DNA of 64,000 nt from Oenanthe sinensis (GCA_028671895.1 CM053806.1:23819001-23883000), one strand, 5' to 3'; numbered from the stretch's first letter, positions 11,300-24,259 are shown. Numbers and translations: made by a program. Notes: a model not told the origin generated them from the letters alone.

Positions 11300-12604
11300 T
11301 AAATAACCTCCTCGCACTTTGGCGTCCACCCAAATTTATTGCCCACGCCTCTGATAGCTTTAAAGAATTCATTTCACTTGTCTGAAGATTTGGAGATGAA
11401 TCTGTTCAAGGCCGCTACCCTCCCAGTTATGCTTTGTACCTCTTTTACAGTTCTGGTGACCTCATGTTGAGCAATGCTTGAATTTTTTCTGGATTAGCTT
11501 CAATCCCACAGTTATTCACTATGAAACCCTGAAATTTTCCCGATTCAACTCTTATGACACACTTTTATGGATTCAGCTTCGTACGATACTTCCTTAAAAT
11601 CTCAAACATCTCCATCAAGTGTTTAATGTGATCTTGTACTTTTTTGGACTTGACCAACATATCATATACATAGACCTCTATGGTTTTTCCAATCTATTCT
11701 TTGAACATCATGTATACTAATTGTTGATAAGTTACTCCGGCGTTGATGAGTACAAAAGGCATTCCGATGTAGCAATATAGTTTTCTATCAGTGATGAATG
11801 ATGTATTTTTCTAATCTAGTTCATACATAGGGATTTGGTTGTACCCTGAGTAAGCATTCATAAAACTTAGAAGAGCACGCCCTGCTGTGGAGTCTACAAG
11901 TTGATCAATGCGAGGAAGAGGAAAGTTATCTTTGGGATAAACTTTATTCAGGTTCATGAAATCTACATAAACTCTCCACTTTCCATTATTCTTTTTGACT
12001 AGAACTAGATTAGCCAACCTAACTAGGTAAAAAACTCCTTGACCAACCCTACTTTGAGTAGACGATCAACTTCTTCTTTCAAGGCTTCCACTCTTTCTCC
12101 ATTAATGACTCTACGCTTCTGCCTTACCCCCTTTCACTTTGGGTAGATGTTGAGATGGTGACACATAACTATCGAATCAATCCCTACCATTTCTACATGG
12201 CTCCAAGCGAAGACGTCGTGATTATCTTTCAAGAAATCACTGAGAGCTACTTTCAAGCCTACCTTCAAACACGTCCCAATATACAATATCTTTGACGGAT
12301 CATCGGGGTCTATCGAAATGTCTATTGTTTCTTCTGTTGGCCCCATCTTTTTAATTGCTTCAAGCATCAGAGGATCGATATCAATTTTGAACTTGTTTAA
12401 CCCCCTAGTCTCACCTACTTCGCAGATAGATACGACATCTACCTTTAAATCCTCTAACTCTGGTATGGCAGTGATCTTATCTTGGATTGGTTCAGGCCAT
12501 ATACTAGTCAAGTCAATACAAGGGGTATCCTCCCTTAACACACTCTTCCCCTTTCTCGCCCTTGCTGCTCTTTGATCTTCATCGTCATCACTAGCATCTT
12601 CCAC
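11300..12604 (-). pseudogene. Reverse transcriptase and pre-RT region of element D
   Basis: Codons 12604-12134 encode the acidic pre-RT linker ending in NHDVFAWSHVEMVGID, a hallmark of Ty3/gypsy Tat elements. Codons 12017-11811 read VLVKKNNGKWRVYVDFMNLN, then FPLPRIDQLVDSTAG and LLSFMNAYSGYNQIPM. These are the N-terminal RT blocks; the first catalytic Asp, normally FMDAYSG, is Asn here. The Y-x-D-D block (about 11660-11690) is decayed. Frameshifts separate the two pieces. RT would copy the element RNA into DNA in the cytoplasmic particle; this copy cannot. Confidence 0.88.
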
Positions 12605-12939
12605 GATTCCCTCTTGTAAATGTTCTTGATTTCGGTGGCCGTGGAAGACTCAATCATCAATACCTGAAGATTTTCAAATTTTACCTCTGGGGGACCTTCT
12701 AGTAAGAGTGTTTGAGGGAGCATTACTTCAGGTTCGTCCTCATCTGGGAAGTGAACAATGTATACGATATTGCATTAGAGTTGTGAGAAACTTGGAGGTC
12801 CAAAAGAGCGAAGTGCTTCACGAGCCCCTTCCTCTTCGAAATCGATTATCTCAATGTCTGAATCTTTTGAGTCTTTACCTCTCTCTGCGGACCTCACTGT
12901 CTTATTATAACAATCCCTTGATTCATACTGACATCCTTT

Positions 12940-13340
12940 TACTAGCCTATACCTTACGGCATAGGGAATTTTATGGACAGGTGATATATTGAAGTGATTA
13001 CTCGCATTTCCTTCAGAATAGGTCTTCTGATTAAAGCATTGTAGTATGTAAGTTGATCAATTACCGTGAATTCTGTAATCTGGGTGGCGGATTTTGAATC
13101 TTCTCCCAAGCTTACTAGCAGCTTGATGGTGCCCTTTACTTTAACAGAGTCACCGGCAAACTCGTAGACATGATAGCCTCTTGAGAAATTTCCTTGTCCA
13201 ATAGACCCATCTTCTTGAACGTTGCATAGTATAGAATATTAACGGAACTTCCATTGTCAATGAAAACCCGGTGCACACTTATAGATCCAATTCTAATGTT
13301 CACGACCAAAGCATCTCTATCAGGGTGGTGCACCCATCTG
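12940..13340 (-). pseudogene. Aspartic protease region of element D
   Basis: Codons 13333-13136 contain the context DALVVNIRIGSISVHRVFID and NGSSVNILYYATFKKMG. Gypsy proteases have D-x-G-S here, and this copy has D-N-G-S-S, which is normal for the Tat lineage. Downstream, about 13050-12960, YYNALIRRPILKEM matches the conserved N-A-I-L-G-R-P block at the protease end, with Gly replaced by Arg. The two parts are out of frame with each other. Confidence 0.82.
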
Positions 13341-13461
13341 GCATCCTCTTCCGAAAAGATGATTTATGTATCTTCCTCATTGAACAGCTTGGGTGGTCTT
13401 TCAGATAGATGATTGACGTTGGTGAGAGGCAGTTGTTTGGCCACTCTGACATACCTCTCCA

Positions 13462-14402
13462 TTACGTTCCTACTATTCCCACCAATATGAGGGCTCCATA
13501 TATCGTGTGAATATTTGCTTCCCGAATTGGACTAGGCTGAATATTGACCGATTTGATTTGTTTTTCAACAGTCTTGTTAACCTCTTTTTTCTTCATTGAA
13601 TCTTTCTTATGCTTCTTTACTTCTCGCACCACCCACTCAGTCAATTTTCCTTCCCTGATCAAGGTTTCAATTTCATCCTTCAAGTGTCTACATTGATGAG
13701 TGTTATGCCCATGGGTTTCGTGATTAGAACAATATTTCTTTTTATCAGCTGTATGCTTGGTCGCAATTGGTGTGGGCTTCATGTAGATTCCTTCCCCCTT
13801 AGTCACCTGATAGATGTGTTTAATAGATGCCACTAATGGGGTAAATTCATCTTTTATGACCCTTTTCCTGGTCGGACTGTATGTTAATGGGCTTTCTAGA
13901 GGACTTTCTAGATCTCTAACTTCCACGGAATTCATATTGTTCTTCTTGGGACTCGGTGACCTGTCTCTTCTCCTACCCTTCCCGTTACGCGGAGCATTAT
14001 CATACTTTCTAATACCTACCAAAGCTTCTTTTTCTCTTTTGAAAGGTTCTACAAGTGCATAGAAATCAAAAAGAGTGTGGGATACCTTGCATTGCATCTT
14101 CTTCCAGAAATCGCTCCCAGATTTTACTCTTGCTATCAATAAATTTTTCACCGTTTTGTCAATACCTCCTCGGGGCATTGGTACTTCCTCATTGAAGCTC
14201 TAGAAACTCTTTTCCATGGAACTCATATGCTCGTCAAAACCAGTGATCTGATTGAAGACTTTTTCGTTGCTCATCATGATTGTTGGTTGTTTTTTAGTGG
14301 TGGTGTGATGTTACGGTGTTGCAGTACCAGAGACGTCCAGCAACGGATTTCTTTCTCAATCTCCGATCGTCCATCATTATCGTTGGGTGTGTGTTGTGAC
14401 AT
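13462..14402 (-). pseudogene. gag of element D, internally deleted
   Basis: The C-terminal part (14178-13462) is open and includes PSPKKNN linkers and a Cys/His box, YCSNHETHGHNTHQCRHLKD, which binds nucleic acid in Tat gag proteins. It is followed by ETLIREGKLTEWV. A plausible gag start is the ATG at 14402-14400 (MSQHTPNDNDGRSEIEKEI). The conserved central gag domain between these parts is missing, and at least one stop intervenes, so I infer an internal deletion near 14190-14290. The central domain of the other Tat-like element is present at 60970-61440 for comparison. Confidence 0.75.
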
Positions 14403-14592
14403 CTTTCCTCTAAGGATGTCAAAAAGGCCCCTCTTTTTATCTCCATAATTGTGTAGAGATATATTTGGAATTGGTTGATTTTATCTATTAAAAACATATT
14501 AGCGTTAGGATAACTTCCTGATTTGAAGGATATTAGCATTAGGATACCTCTCTGAGTTGAAGAAAAAAGAATTTGGTTCTATTTTATTAAGG
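14403..14592. other. Unassigned, possibly 5' leader of element D
   Basis: No coding signal is seen. A short imperfect duplication 'attagc(g/a)ttaggata' lies at about 14499-14514 and 14531-14545. No 5' LTR of D follows; family E LTR sequence begins nearby instead. Confidence 0.35.
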
Positions 14593-14963
14593 TGATGTGT
14601 ACCAGTCTAATAGACATGAGTTTCTAAAAATTTATGATTTATATTTGTTTTTCTTTAATCATTTAACTCATGTGCATACATCAAGTTCCACCAAATTAAC
14701 CAAAATCCATAATGAGCAAATACATATTGACAAACACCCATAATTCATTTCTACATGAAGACAACCATTCTAGTACGATAATGATATGGGTAGAAAATAA
14801 CCCTAAGGAAATAATAAATATAGCATTTATTGTTTCATTTATTTAACCTAGAATGGTCCAAAGGCTGGGACCCCTTAAAGTGGATCAACTGGATTTGTAA
14901 TCCAAGGATTAATTTGATTCGTAAGTCCAGGCCATAAGCTCTGTTGGAGCCCTATGCCCATTA
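14593..14963 (+). repeat. Left part of the 5' LTR of element E, split by element C
   Basis: Removing the nest 14964-59735 and one CATTA copy joins this segment to 59741-60149, which continues to an LTR end with PBS and gag. The left LTR edge is uncertain. 'TGATGTGTACC' at 14593 is the best TG candidate, which would give an LTR of about 780 bp. The interval is non-coding. Confidence 0.5.
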
Positions 14964-15225
14964 CGTAATAATCTGTATTTTTTTAGGCATTTTTTTATTT
15001 ATTTACAAAAGACCTTGATGAATATTGATTCTACGGATTTATGAAAAACATTTTAGTCCACACTAGGTAGGTGATGGAATATTGGAAATCCGAAGATGCA
15101 ATATTGTTGTATGAAGCAAATGAGTGAATGAAAAAGTCATCAGAATTCGAAGATTTTTACTTTTACTATTTGTTTCGTAATTTACGAGATATTAAGGAAT
15201 ACGAGGATCCCGCCCTAACACAAAC
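14964..15225 (+). repeat. 5' LTR of element C, left segment
   Basis: It aligns with the start of the 3' LTR at 42051-42308, including 'gatgcaatattgttgtatga' and 'cgagatattaaggaatacga'. The first base is C where the other copy has T. It stops at CAAAC, the target duplication of inner element A. Confidence 0.85.
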
Positions 15226-18200
15226 TGTAATAACCCGGATTTTTGAAGACATTTTTTTTCAATTATAAACGACCTTGATGAATAGTGATTCTACGGTTTA
15301 TGAAAAACTTTTTAGCTCACACTAGGTAAGTGGTGGAATATAGGAAAACCGAGTATGTGGTATTGTTGTATGAAGAAAATGAGTGAATGTAAAAGTCGTC
15401 AGAATTTGAAGATTTTCACTTTTACGATTTGTTTCGTAATTCACGAGATATCGAGGAATAAGAGAATTTTGTTATGACCGGGAGGATTATAATTTAGAAA
15501 GTTCATGGTTATAATCGAATTAGAGTATTTGGAATATTAAGGATTTACGCTACGGAATTCCTACGACGAAAAGCTTTCGGAAATTAATCGAACTTACGTG
15601 GAGGATTAATGGTTAAGTGTTGGAAGATAAGTGACTAAAGACAAGTCTCATGCAATAACCATGAAACCAAATTGGTTAGAAACAAACCAAACCAAGTGAT
15701 CAAGAAACTAGCTAGTTAGAAACATGGTTCCACAAAACATGGAAAAGAAGGAAACAAGTTCTCTAAATTCATGATAAAGGTGTACTCAAGCTAGCAACTA
15801 GACTTGGAAGATATGAGTAATAATACATACAAGTTATACAAACACAAAAATCAGTCAACACATATTGGAAAAGTAGTAAAAGCTCTCCCCCATTTCTTCC
15901 TCTTCAGTTCGGAGTTTCAAGAGAGACAGAGAAAGAAAAATTCATAACTTCATTTCTACTCATCCAAAAATCACCAACTTTTAATCATAGCTTCTTTACT
16001 ATATGTGGAAGGTACATATTTAATTTCATAATTTTTGGAGGTGTTTTGATTGGGTAAATAAATCGTAGAAGTTGAGGCTGAATAGTAACTCCGAAAATTA
16101 CTAACTTGTTTCTTGATGTTCTCTTGCAAGTTTGAGGATGATAAGCATAGATCAAGGCTCCCTTAAGGCTTAAAAGCTCTTGTTAGTATGTTTAAATATC
16201 CAATAAAGGTATAAACTCCACCCACCCTTTGATTTACTTTGAGTTATAAGCTTGAGTTTGAGTTATGTTCAAGTACATGTTAGTTTATGGAGTTTGATTG
16301 TCCAATGTTTGGATCTTGATGGTTGTTTGTTAGGAATTGATGTTGGTGGTGTATTCATAAAGTTTATAAACTGATTTGATTGTTAAAGACATAGGTTTGA
16401 TGATTGGGTTGTTGGTTAATGGATTTAACCTAGTTAAATTCGGAAAACGTTAAGTTTATAGCCGTCGTAATACCTGTTCGATTAAGGACTGTTTTGAACA
16501 AGATTTACGAACTGTCAATGAAATATTTCTGGACACCACTGACCATGTATGTGTAAAACTTATTTTATAGTTTGTTTTTATACTTGAATCATGTCGATAC
16601 GATTTACGGTTTAGGAGTTAAGTTCGTTTTAATGAAAGTCGCGCAAGGAGACCAAACTGCTACCTTGTACTCACTTTCATGCTATAAAAGAACTAGTTAA
16701 GGGTGAATTAAAATAATGAAACTTGGATGATATATACCTTGGAAAGTTAGTAAGATCACAAAAAAGTTTTCGTATCAAAAAGTTAATTTTTCGATTTTAT
16801 AAAATTGTCGGAACCAAAGTTGCGCGATGACACTATTCATTGAGAAGCTACTGCCTTCTTCAGTAAATTCGGGAAATTGGTCCCTCTGTTCAGGAACAAA
16901 CTTTTGATGGATTGTATTCTAAACATTATCTAGATAGTGCACGTGAAAACGGTGTATCATTTGAGTTAACGGTTAATAAGTTATGAGCGTTTTAGTGAAA
17001 GCGGTGCAAATAGCAAAACCTCGTAGTTGACTCGATTTCTAAAATGTTTTTCGCTCAGTTAAACTCAAGTGTTTCAAATCAAAATATTTTTGATAAATAT
17101 TAAAAATACTCAAGAATCTCCTTGAGATATTTCATATTTAATTATGAATTTTCTGATTTACTAAAAATGTTAGAGTGCGAGTCGCGTAATAGTAATTCGC
17201 AGAAAAGTCAACTCTAGAGACATTGTTTTGACGAGCCGTTTTGGCTAGGATAAAAGGATAATTTCAAATCGGTAAAAACACGAAAGATGTTGAGGAATAA
17301 CATGAATATGTATTGGAGTAAAGGATTAGATTAAAAATCCAGTGACGAAATAGTTCATGAATGGTTAAGATAGACCCGAAGAGGTGAATACCGGGTAAGA
17401 CAAGTGTTAAGTAAAAGGGACTAAGAACTAATTTGAAGTTGTCATAATTGGAATCGATATATGATTATACTTAATTGTAATATAAGTAGTTGATGGGATT
17501 ATGAGTACTAATCGGGATTATAATATCTATTGATAGAAAATTCGGAACGAGTGGGACTCTGAGAACTTTTCTTGGACTACAGGCAAGTTTTTTAACCTAC
17601 GTTTTTACATATCAAAATATATGTATTGCTACGTATGCATGTTTTCAAACACCTGTACTTAATGTACTACTATTTTGTCGAAAGACTGTTGTTGTTGTGA
17701 TATAACTGTATGTTGAAAAGTATGAACTGTTTTATGTATTGTTACATATTTCGCAAATGTTTCGGTTATATGCTATAAGAAATATAGATATAAGCCGGTA
17801 AAAGAAAAAGACTCTAAGTGTATAACGAGTTATGTATTTTCAAACGTAGATCGGGAGTCGGAAGGTTATGTTAAGTACTGTCGTAATCCGGAAGAAGCCG
17901 GAGACAGATTATTTTGAAATGATGATATAAATATTTCGATATTTATATTTTGATATTCTTTTGATAAAAGAATTAAATGAGGATAATAAATATTATTTTA
18001 ATATTTATTTAATTAATGAATATAATTTTGAATATTCATTTATTGAGGATTATTTATTAATTATAATTAATATTTTTTATTTAAATATTTATTAATTATT
18101 TAAAATTCATTTACAAATTATTTTAGGTCTTTAATAATTATTCGAAGCTTTCGATAATTATTTTAAATACTTTCCGACCTTCAGAAAATGGTTTAAAGAT

Positions 18201-20139
18201 AGTGAGAGCTCCATAATATTTTAATTTAATTATTTTATTTTATTTTTTTAATAAGAATAAAATACGTCCAGACTTATCAAAAATACGGAACTCGGTATAG
18301 GAAGTGAATACCTATTTACTTCTCGAAAGCAGTCAAGTTTTGGAACCAGTTTCCACAGTAGCAAGAGCTTTTCAACTTATCAAAAGCAGAGAGGTTTCCG
18401 ACAAACTCCCGAGTCGTGGTTTTCAAAAATGAATTCATTCCTTGATGAAAGAGATTAGTGGGTGAAGGTCACTTACCTGTGTGGTGAGAGGACACCCCGA
18501 CTAATCTAATCAGTGACTGCTCATAGCTATGAGGGTCTATCAACAAGTACGATATACTTGGGGAACTAGGATTACTTCCGGTTCAGGGTTAGATAGACAA
18601 ATCTATTAACAAGTATTATATACTTGGGGAGCTTGGATTAATGTTCCAGTTCTAGACTTATAGATTGATTCAGCGGACTTGGAGATAGCGTAAGAGGCCG
18701 AGTGACGCACGGTCCAGCACTTTGACCCGTATGTGGTCAAGGGTGATTACCAATTAACGGTAGCGAATACCGGGGCTCCCCCTTCTACATGTAGAGAAAC
18801 GGAAGGCTTCCATAGGTTGCTGATGAAGGCTGCCACATGCTACGACTGATCATCGTGGATGTGTGGTAGCGGGCGTGTTGAAGCTCCAGTTACAGTCCAT
18901 TCTTCCAATTGGAATTGTGCTTCACACCGTAATGAAAGCCTATGAGATGAGTTACCGATGGTGTTGATTGCAAATGAAATGTTGAAATGTTTTGACGAAA
19001 AGAACGGAAAACTTCATATGGGATCGGCTGAGAAAAAGTTTTTAACAATTTGAAATGTCGACTTATTATTCGTATGATTTAATGAATAGTTATATGAAAA
19101 CTTCAAAAGGTAACTGATGTATGAAAAGCTTACAAGCTTTTGAAATGTTTATTAGAAAGTATGTTTATAGAAGTTATGATTATAGTGGGCCTATATTGCT
19201 CACTCTTGTTTTCTTTATATATCACAACACAACAGGATCTTTAACGATATTTTATGGGATTTTAAACCTTATAAATTGTATGGTTCAAAGTGAGTTAATT
19301 TTCTCAAAGATAAGCAACTATGATTGTTGTATCTTGAATGGTATACCCCCTATATTAGGGGAGTTTAGCAAAACTATAGTTGAAGCTATTTTGCTAAGTT
19401 ATGGAAAGATTATTTCAAAACTATGAACGTAATAAGTTCATTGAGTTTTATCTTAAAAAGCTTTAGAGGAGATATGAAAGCGTGGTAACACTATATTTGA
19501 TAGTGTCTTATATTATATACCGAACCAAATTGTTCGTATGATATTTTCAAAACTTTATGTTTAGTACAAATGTTTTTACCAAAAAAACTCTAATCATGTG
19601 TATCGTTGAAAGATAATTCATCATGCATACCATATACTGTTAAACCTTATGATTATACTATTGAGATAGTAGTGATTATCATATTCTTGAATGAGAGTCA
19701 CATAGCTAATTGAGTGAATAACTTGCTGAGCATTCTTTCGCTAATTCTTGCTTATATTATATTTTTCAGAGAAAGTGATAACATGTTTGATTGGCTTCAT
19801 GCCTAGAGAGAGGAAAGTAGAAGATTCGCCTTTGAGATGGTTCAGTTCAACCATATTCTACGAAAGTAAGTTGGATAAGTTTTCAGTATTGAGCTAGTTA
19901 TTAATGTTACTTCATGAAGAGGTTAGCATTGATAGTATGAGATCCTGGATAAGTACATTTGGTTTGTAATAAGTAATGATACTTGTTGTATATCGTTTCT
20001 AAGACTATAACTTATGTGTATGTGAGAGAGAGGGGTCTACGATGTGATTTTATTGGATTATTGAGTTATTGCAGGTTGTAAATGATTCGATGATGACGTG
20101 GCGACTCAAATCCCTGACCCCGGATTTGGGGGCGTCACA
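15226..20139 (+). repeat. 5' LTR of element A (4,914 bp)
   Basis: This very long LTR matches 24223-33904 minus the two insertions. In the first 230 aligned bases I count about 10 differences, mostly C/T and G/A transitions. It contains an AT-rich block of TTTAATATTTATTTAATTAA type (17930-18120), a two-copy 67-bp repeat (18530-18660) and a block (about 18660-18965) conserved in C and in the solo LTR. Short ORFs inside it (for example 19121-19426) have no recognisable product and are not conserved as coding. Confidence 0.92.
18530..18660 (+). repeat. 67-bp tandem repeat inside the LTR of A (two units)
   Basis: Two units of 'tctattaacaagta(t)..atacttgggga' type stand in tandem. The same repeat has two units in the 3' LTR of A (28440-28575), but three in each LTR of C (36780-36990 and 45250-45470). 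Confidence 0.8.
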
Positions 20140-20143
20140 GAGA

Positions 20144-20155
20144 TGGTATTAGAGC
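20144..20155 (+). other. Primer-binding site of element A
   Basis: TGGTATTAGAGC lies four bases after the LTR end. It matches the plant initiator tRNA-Met PBS TGGTATCAGAGC with one C-to-T change. Confidence 0.85.
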
Positions 20156-22180
20156 ATGAGTTATAGTACTTAGATACGAGAACGTTAAGAGTTATGCATA
20201 TATAAGAGGATAATGTGAGAACTTATATAGAGTTCGTAATTGGACTACCGGATGTAGTACCAATGAATGAGTTAAGAAAAGGTCATCTACTTGGAGTTAG
20301 TAGTGAGAAGATTTATGAATGACATTTGGGATATAGATTTTGGACAGAAATTGGCAAGACCATTCCGGAAGAAGCAATGATATATTTTGTACAAAGATGA
20401 TAAGTATAAAGATTTTGAGGATTCTATTGAGGATAAGAAGTCAAGGATAATTGTTAAGACGACGCGTGGTATTGCTACGGTGTAAAGCCGCAACGAGGAG
20501 TTAAGATGCAAAATTGTTGTATCTTCGAAGTATGTTAAGTATTTTCTGATCGAAGTGATACCTTAATATAAGTAGTCCACACATTCTGGATATTTTATCA
20601 GGTGAGAAGTATGAATGACCCAGTATATAGGTGTTGGTACGAAGTTCCTTCTGTTAATAGTAGGTCTCCGACCAGAAAAAGGGGTCTGAGCAGTCATTGA
20701 GGAGTTAATGGTTTAGTTGAGGTAAATGATCCAGGGAAAGAGGTCTTGTAATACAGTTATAGATTTTTTGGTGTAAATTAATTGAGAGTACATAATGGAT
20801 GGTATATCTCGTTCTTTTGATGATATACCCTATGACATGTAGACCATGAGTTTTCGAAAGATGACGATCGAAAGGACCAGACGATAGATGTATGAATATG
20901 AAAGTGGTACAAGTTGTGAGGAATCTCCCCTTAGCTAGTAACCTGATAGGTAATATTGATCCGGCACATCAAACGTGTTGTGTTTAATAGCCTGTTGAGT
21001 AATATGACAGTCCTACTGATATGAACAGTGTTAATAATATATTTTATGAGCGTCAACCTAGTTTGACACCTACCTATTGTTTTACCTTAGCACATAGACT
21101 ATTCATTTTTATTAGCCCCTAAGTACTGCCCATTTGGATGAAAAGGATCCTTCCATATAACCAGTGATACAAGGAAAGCCAAATGATTTTAAAATAGTGG
21201 TTTTAAGGAATTTTTTATGAACTCAATATTTATATGGATTTAAAAATTTCACCTACAAGGTATTTTCAAATATTTTTAGAAAAAGTTTTAGTATGAAGCC
21301 ATTGAGCTTGAAACGAATGACAGAATGAATCCCTTTGGGGTTAGTAAACCAAGGTGGTGGAAAGAAGTATGTTTTGAGAAAATTTTATTTACGAAAAGTT
21401 TTAAATAAAAGCTATTGTTTTAACCTCAAAATATATCATCCAGGAGTTAAGTTCATCAAAGTCCCATGAGATGGGGGGAATTCATGAAGGGTATAACCCA
21501 GAGATGAGGCTAAACCAGAGCCAGCGGAATGATCATTGTGAATGGTCAAGACTAGCCATTGTTGCTTTCACGAGAGTAAGTATGAGATTCTTAAGTGAAT
21601 CTATTTGTTACCAGAACTAGGTTGTGTATTTTTTTATACTTTCCGAAGTATTTGGGAAGCTAGCTAAAGTTAAAATTTGGGATTAGGATGAAATAACCTA
21701 AGTATGGAATATTATGAGTTAAAGTTTACCACAGATGTTGAGTGGTTGTCTCGTATGCTGTGACCAAATAAAATTTTTGTGATGGATACAACTTATTAAG
21801 TGGAGATGATTTAGGAGATTGGTATTAAAAAAAAAGTGGAAGCATTAGGAGTGGTGATTCGAGAATGTTAAACTGAGGCATGAAGAATAATATTGAACGG
21901 ATATTTACTAGTGCCGTTCAATTGAGATTTGATTTCTTTTGAGAAAAGAGAAGAGATGTAATGTCGAGAGAAAAATATCGTTTGCATAAGGATGTTCAAA
22001 CTAATGATATAGATAAAGTGGTGAAATTTAAGAGTACACGATAATGATGAAGTTGTGTTAAAGGACATAGAGAAAAATTGAGGTATTTTGGTTACGATGG
22101 AAGTGAAAGGCCTATTACACTTTGGAGGATAGGTTGTTGGGCAACTGTGATTGGTACCATAGAGGAAATACATGGAAAAC
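20156..22180 (+). pseudogene. Decayed gag/protease part of element A, motifs not legible
   Basis: The position between PBS and RT remnants requires gag and protease, but no zinc knuckle or D-S/T-G motif could be read. Stops are frequent in all frames. Element C carries the same sequence at 38289-40080, with shared word order and some local gaps (for example, C lacks part of 21120-21440). I call it a gag-pol relic on position and homology only. Confidence 0.5.
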
Positions 22181-22960
22181 AAAACGTGTATGTAGTAGTT
22201 AATGGGTTGAGGATGTAATTATTAGCGACCTTATGAGGTACTACCAAATAGAATTATATAATTCAACATCGATCTAGTGACAGGAATAACACTAGCATCA
22301 GAGCCATTTAGAAGTTTGCATCTACCAAGATGGAAAGGATTAATTACTCAATGATAAGAAGTATTAGAGAAAGGCATGATGAGATTGAAAGTGTCACCAT
22401 GAGGTGCACCTTGTTTAATTGTTAAAGAAAAGGATAACGGCATGAGTCAGTGTGTTGACTGCCAAAATTGATTAAGATTAAGATTACAATTTGGAATGAA
22501 TATCATAACCATGGATAGAGATTATCCGACCCTTTGGAATCATAATTTACCCTTCGAGGATAGATTTGAGGATCAGATATCATGAAATAGAGGTGACCCT
22601 AGATGATTTGCCAAAAGGTGCATTCGACAAGAGTTATGAACATTATGAGTTTTGGGATGTCAGTTGGATTAATGAATACACCTATAACTTTTATGGATTT
22701 AATCAATAGAATTTTAAGAAATGATTAGACAAATGGCCATAGTTTTCATAAATGATATTTTGGTCTACCAAAAGATGAAGAGAGAGAACGAAGAGCAAGT
22801 GTAATTAGCCTTAGAAAGAGGAAGGAGATAGTATGCCATTTTATCTAAAGTATGAGTTTTGGTAGAGTAAAGTTAAATTTTGGGAAATTAATGAGTATCA
22901 AAGGATATGTGTTGACATATTAAAATTGTGGGAATTAAGAAAGACCCAATATATTAAAAG
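22180..22960 (+). pseudogene. Reverse transcriptase remnant of element A
   Basis: In changing frames I read EKGMMRLKVSP then GAPCLIVKEKD (22350-22435), FDKSYEHYEF (about 22625-22655), GLMNTPITFMDLINRIL (22665-22720) and IVFINDILVYQK (22740-22775). These are the ordered RT blocks of chromovirus-type gypsy elements. The catalytic F-x-D-D block reads FIND, so the first Asp is lost. One extra base just before it shifts the frame. The same two defects are in element C. Confidence 0.82.
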
Positions 22961-23599
22961 AGATGAGAATTTGTGGACTAGAGGTCGTTATAATTGTTTG
23001 TTATGGTATCCGACTCATGATCGCAGCTGATAACTATAGTATTTGTACCCGAGATATAAAAGAATTATATTGTGCAGATGAGAGTTTAAGAATTATGAAG
23101 AACATGAGTGTCATAGAAATATTCAAGCCGGAATTTTAGAGTTGGGATGGTGAGTTTGAGACCTTGTAAAATGGATTCCTAAATAAATATGGACTTGTTT
23201 TATGTTAAAGTTCCATAACACATTGAGGAAGGAAAACTCCTCACATCTTTTCAACATCATTTTTTTCCTTCTTCCTATATTTGACAATTCGTCATCCGAT
23301 TGGGATTGACAATACATATGGTGTGACTTCTTGTCTGTGTAACAAAAGTCTGGTGGGACGCCGCCCAATTATGTGTTGAAAAGCCAAATCATACTAAAGA
23401 ATTTCCATCACAAGTACATATATGGTTGTTCTCATTCATATCAAAATTTTCCTCTTCTCATATACATTTAGAATAGAGTTTATTTATCTTTGAACCACTC
23501 TGATTATTTTTTTGCAATGAGGTTCGATAAAAGGATCTCTGATTAAAATCTCGTGCAAAGTTAGCTCTTCATAAAAGATTTATACCTTAGATATCGAGA

Positions 23600-24205
23600 G
23601 GAGTCGGGAGAATCACTTACTACGGATAGTGATTTCGTACGAGAATGGTTTCCATTCAGAGAGTAGCCACGCCACCTTACAAAGTTTGTATGGAAGAAAA
23701 GTGTCGATCTCCCTCACATTAGGACTAAGATAAAGAACAAGGAAATGTTGGGTATCTAGAAGGAACCCGCAGGTACGTTAATGAAATGAGGAAAGAAAGA
23801 AAGCATGGAGTGAGAGACTTCATATTTCTAGAAACATTATCGCAGAAAGTGGTAATGAGAATTGGAAAAGAGAGTAGTTAAGCTCGAGGATATTATAAGC
23901 TGGTAGGTCCTGAAGCATATTGGGAAAATGCATATACGTTGGTGTGTTTCACAATATTTATAATATGAAAACTTGCGTGCCCTACGTCTATATTACGAAA
24001 GAACAATACAGATTCTAGACACGTGTTAGAATACGAAATCGTAGAGATGGTAACCAAATGGATCTTACGATCGGTAAGGATCAATGACAAAAAAGAGAGA
24101 GTGTGGAGAAATAGAACCATAGCACCAGAAAGAGTGTATGGATAAATCAGAAGGTTGAAGAGACAAACCTTAGTGACTTTTGTTTAGATTTCGAGGACGG
24201 AATCC
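23600..24205 (+). pseudogene. Integrase C-terminal remnant of element A
   Basis: Readable pieces are ATPPYKVCMEEKCRSPSH (about 23665-23720), matching the TPYE-x-x-YG-RKCRSP block, GVRDFIFLETLSQKVVMRI (about 23800-23860), matching the G-D-x-V-F-L-K block, and RHVLEYEIVEMVT (about 24020-24055). The last piece and the 'gaggacggaatcc' terminus match the end of Tekay-type pol. Stops and frameshifts are frequent. The integrase core between 22960 and 23600 could not be read. Whether a chromodomain was present cannot be decided. Confidence 0.7.
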
Positions 24206-24209
24206 TTTT

Positions 24210-24222
24210 AAGGAGGGCAGAC
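24210..24222 (+). other. Polypurine tract of element A
   Basis: AAGGAGGGCAGAC lies directly before the 3' LTR start TGTAATAACC. Element C has AAGGAGGGTAGAC at the same place. Confidence 0.85.
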
Positions 24223-24259
24223 TGTAATAACCCGGATTTTTTCATGCATTTTTTTTCAA

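Larger units (their letters stand above)
1000..14592 (-). mobile_element. Decayed Tat-lineage Ty3/gypsy element D with antisense extra gene and 3' minisatellite
   Basis: Read on the minus strand, the order is gag (14402-13462), protease (about 13340-12940), RT (about 12600-11300), RNase H (about 11250-10480) and integrase (10150-9127). A non-coding tail and tandem array follow (8669-5731), then an oppositely oriented extra gene (5338-2388) and a probable 3' LTR (about 2300-1000). Extra ORFs, including antisense ones between pol and the 3' LTR, and minisatellites in the 3' untranslated region are known features of plant Tat-lineage elements. No 5' LTR was found, and all ORFs are interrupted. 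Both outer limits are approximate. Confidence 0.75.

Noticed and set aside
17930..18120. AT-rich palindromic block as an origin or matrix-attachment site
   Set aside because: It recurs in each LTR copy as part of the LTR. AT-richness alone does not support a specific function.
19121..19426. ORF beginning MKSLQAFEMFIRKYVYRSYD, similar to one at 29032
   Set aside because: Both lie in the LTRs of element A, and the second runs into the solo-LTR insertion. Element C does not keep the frame, so there is no sign of coding.
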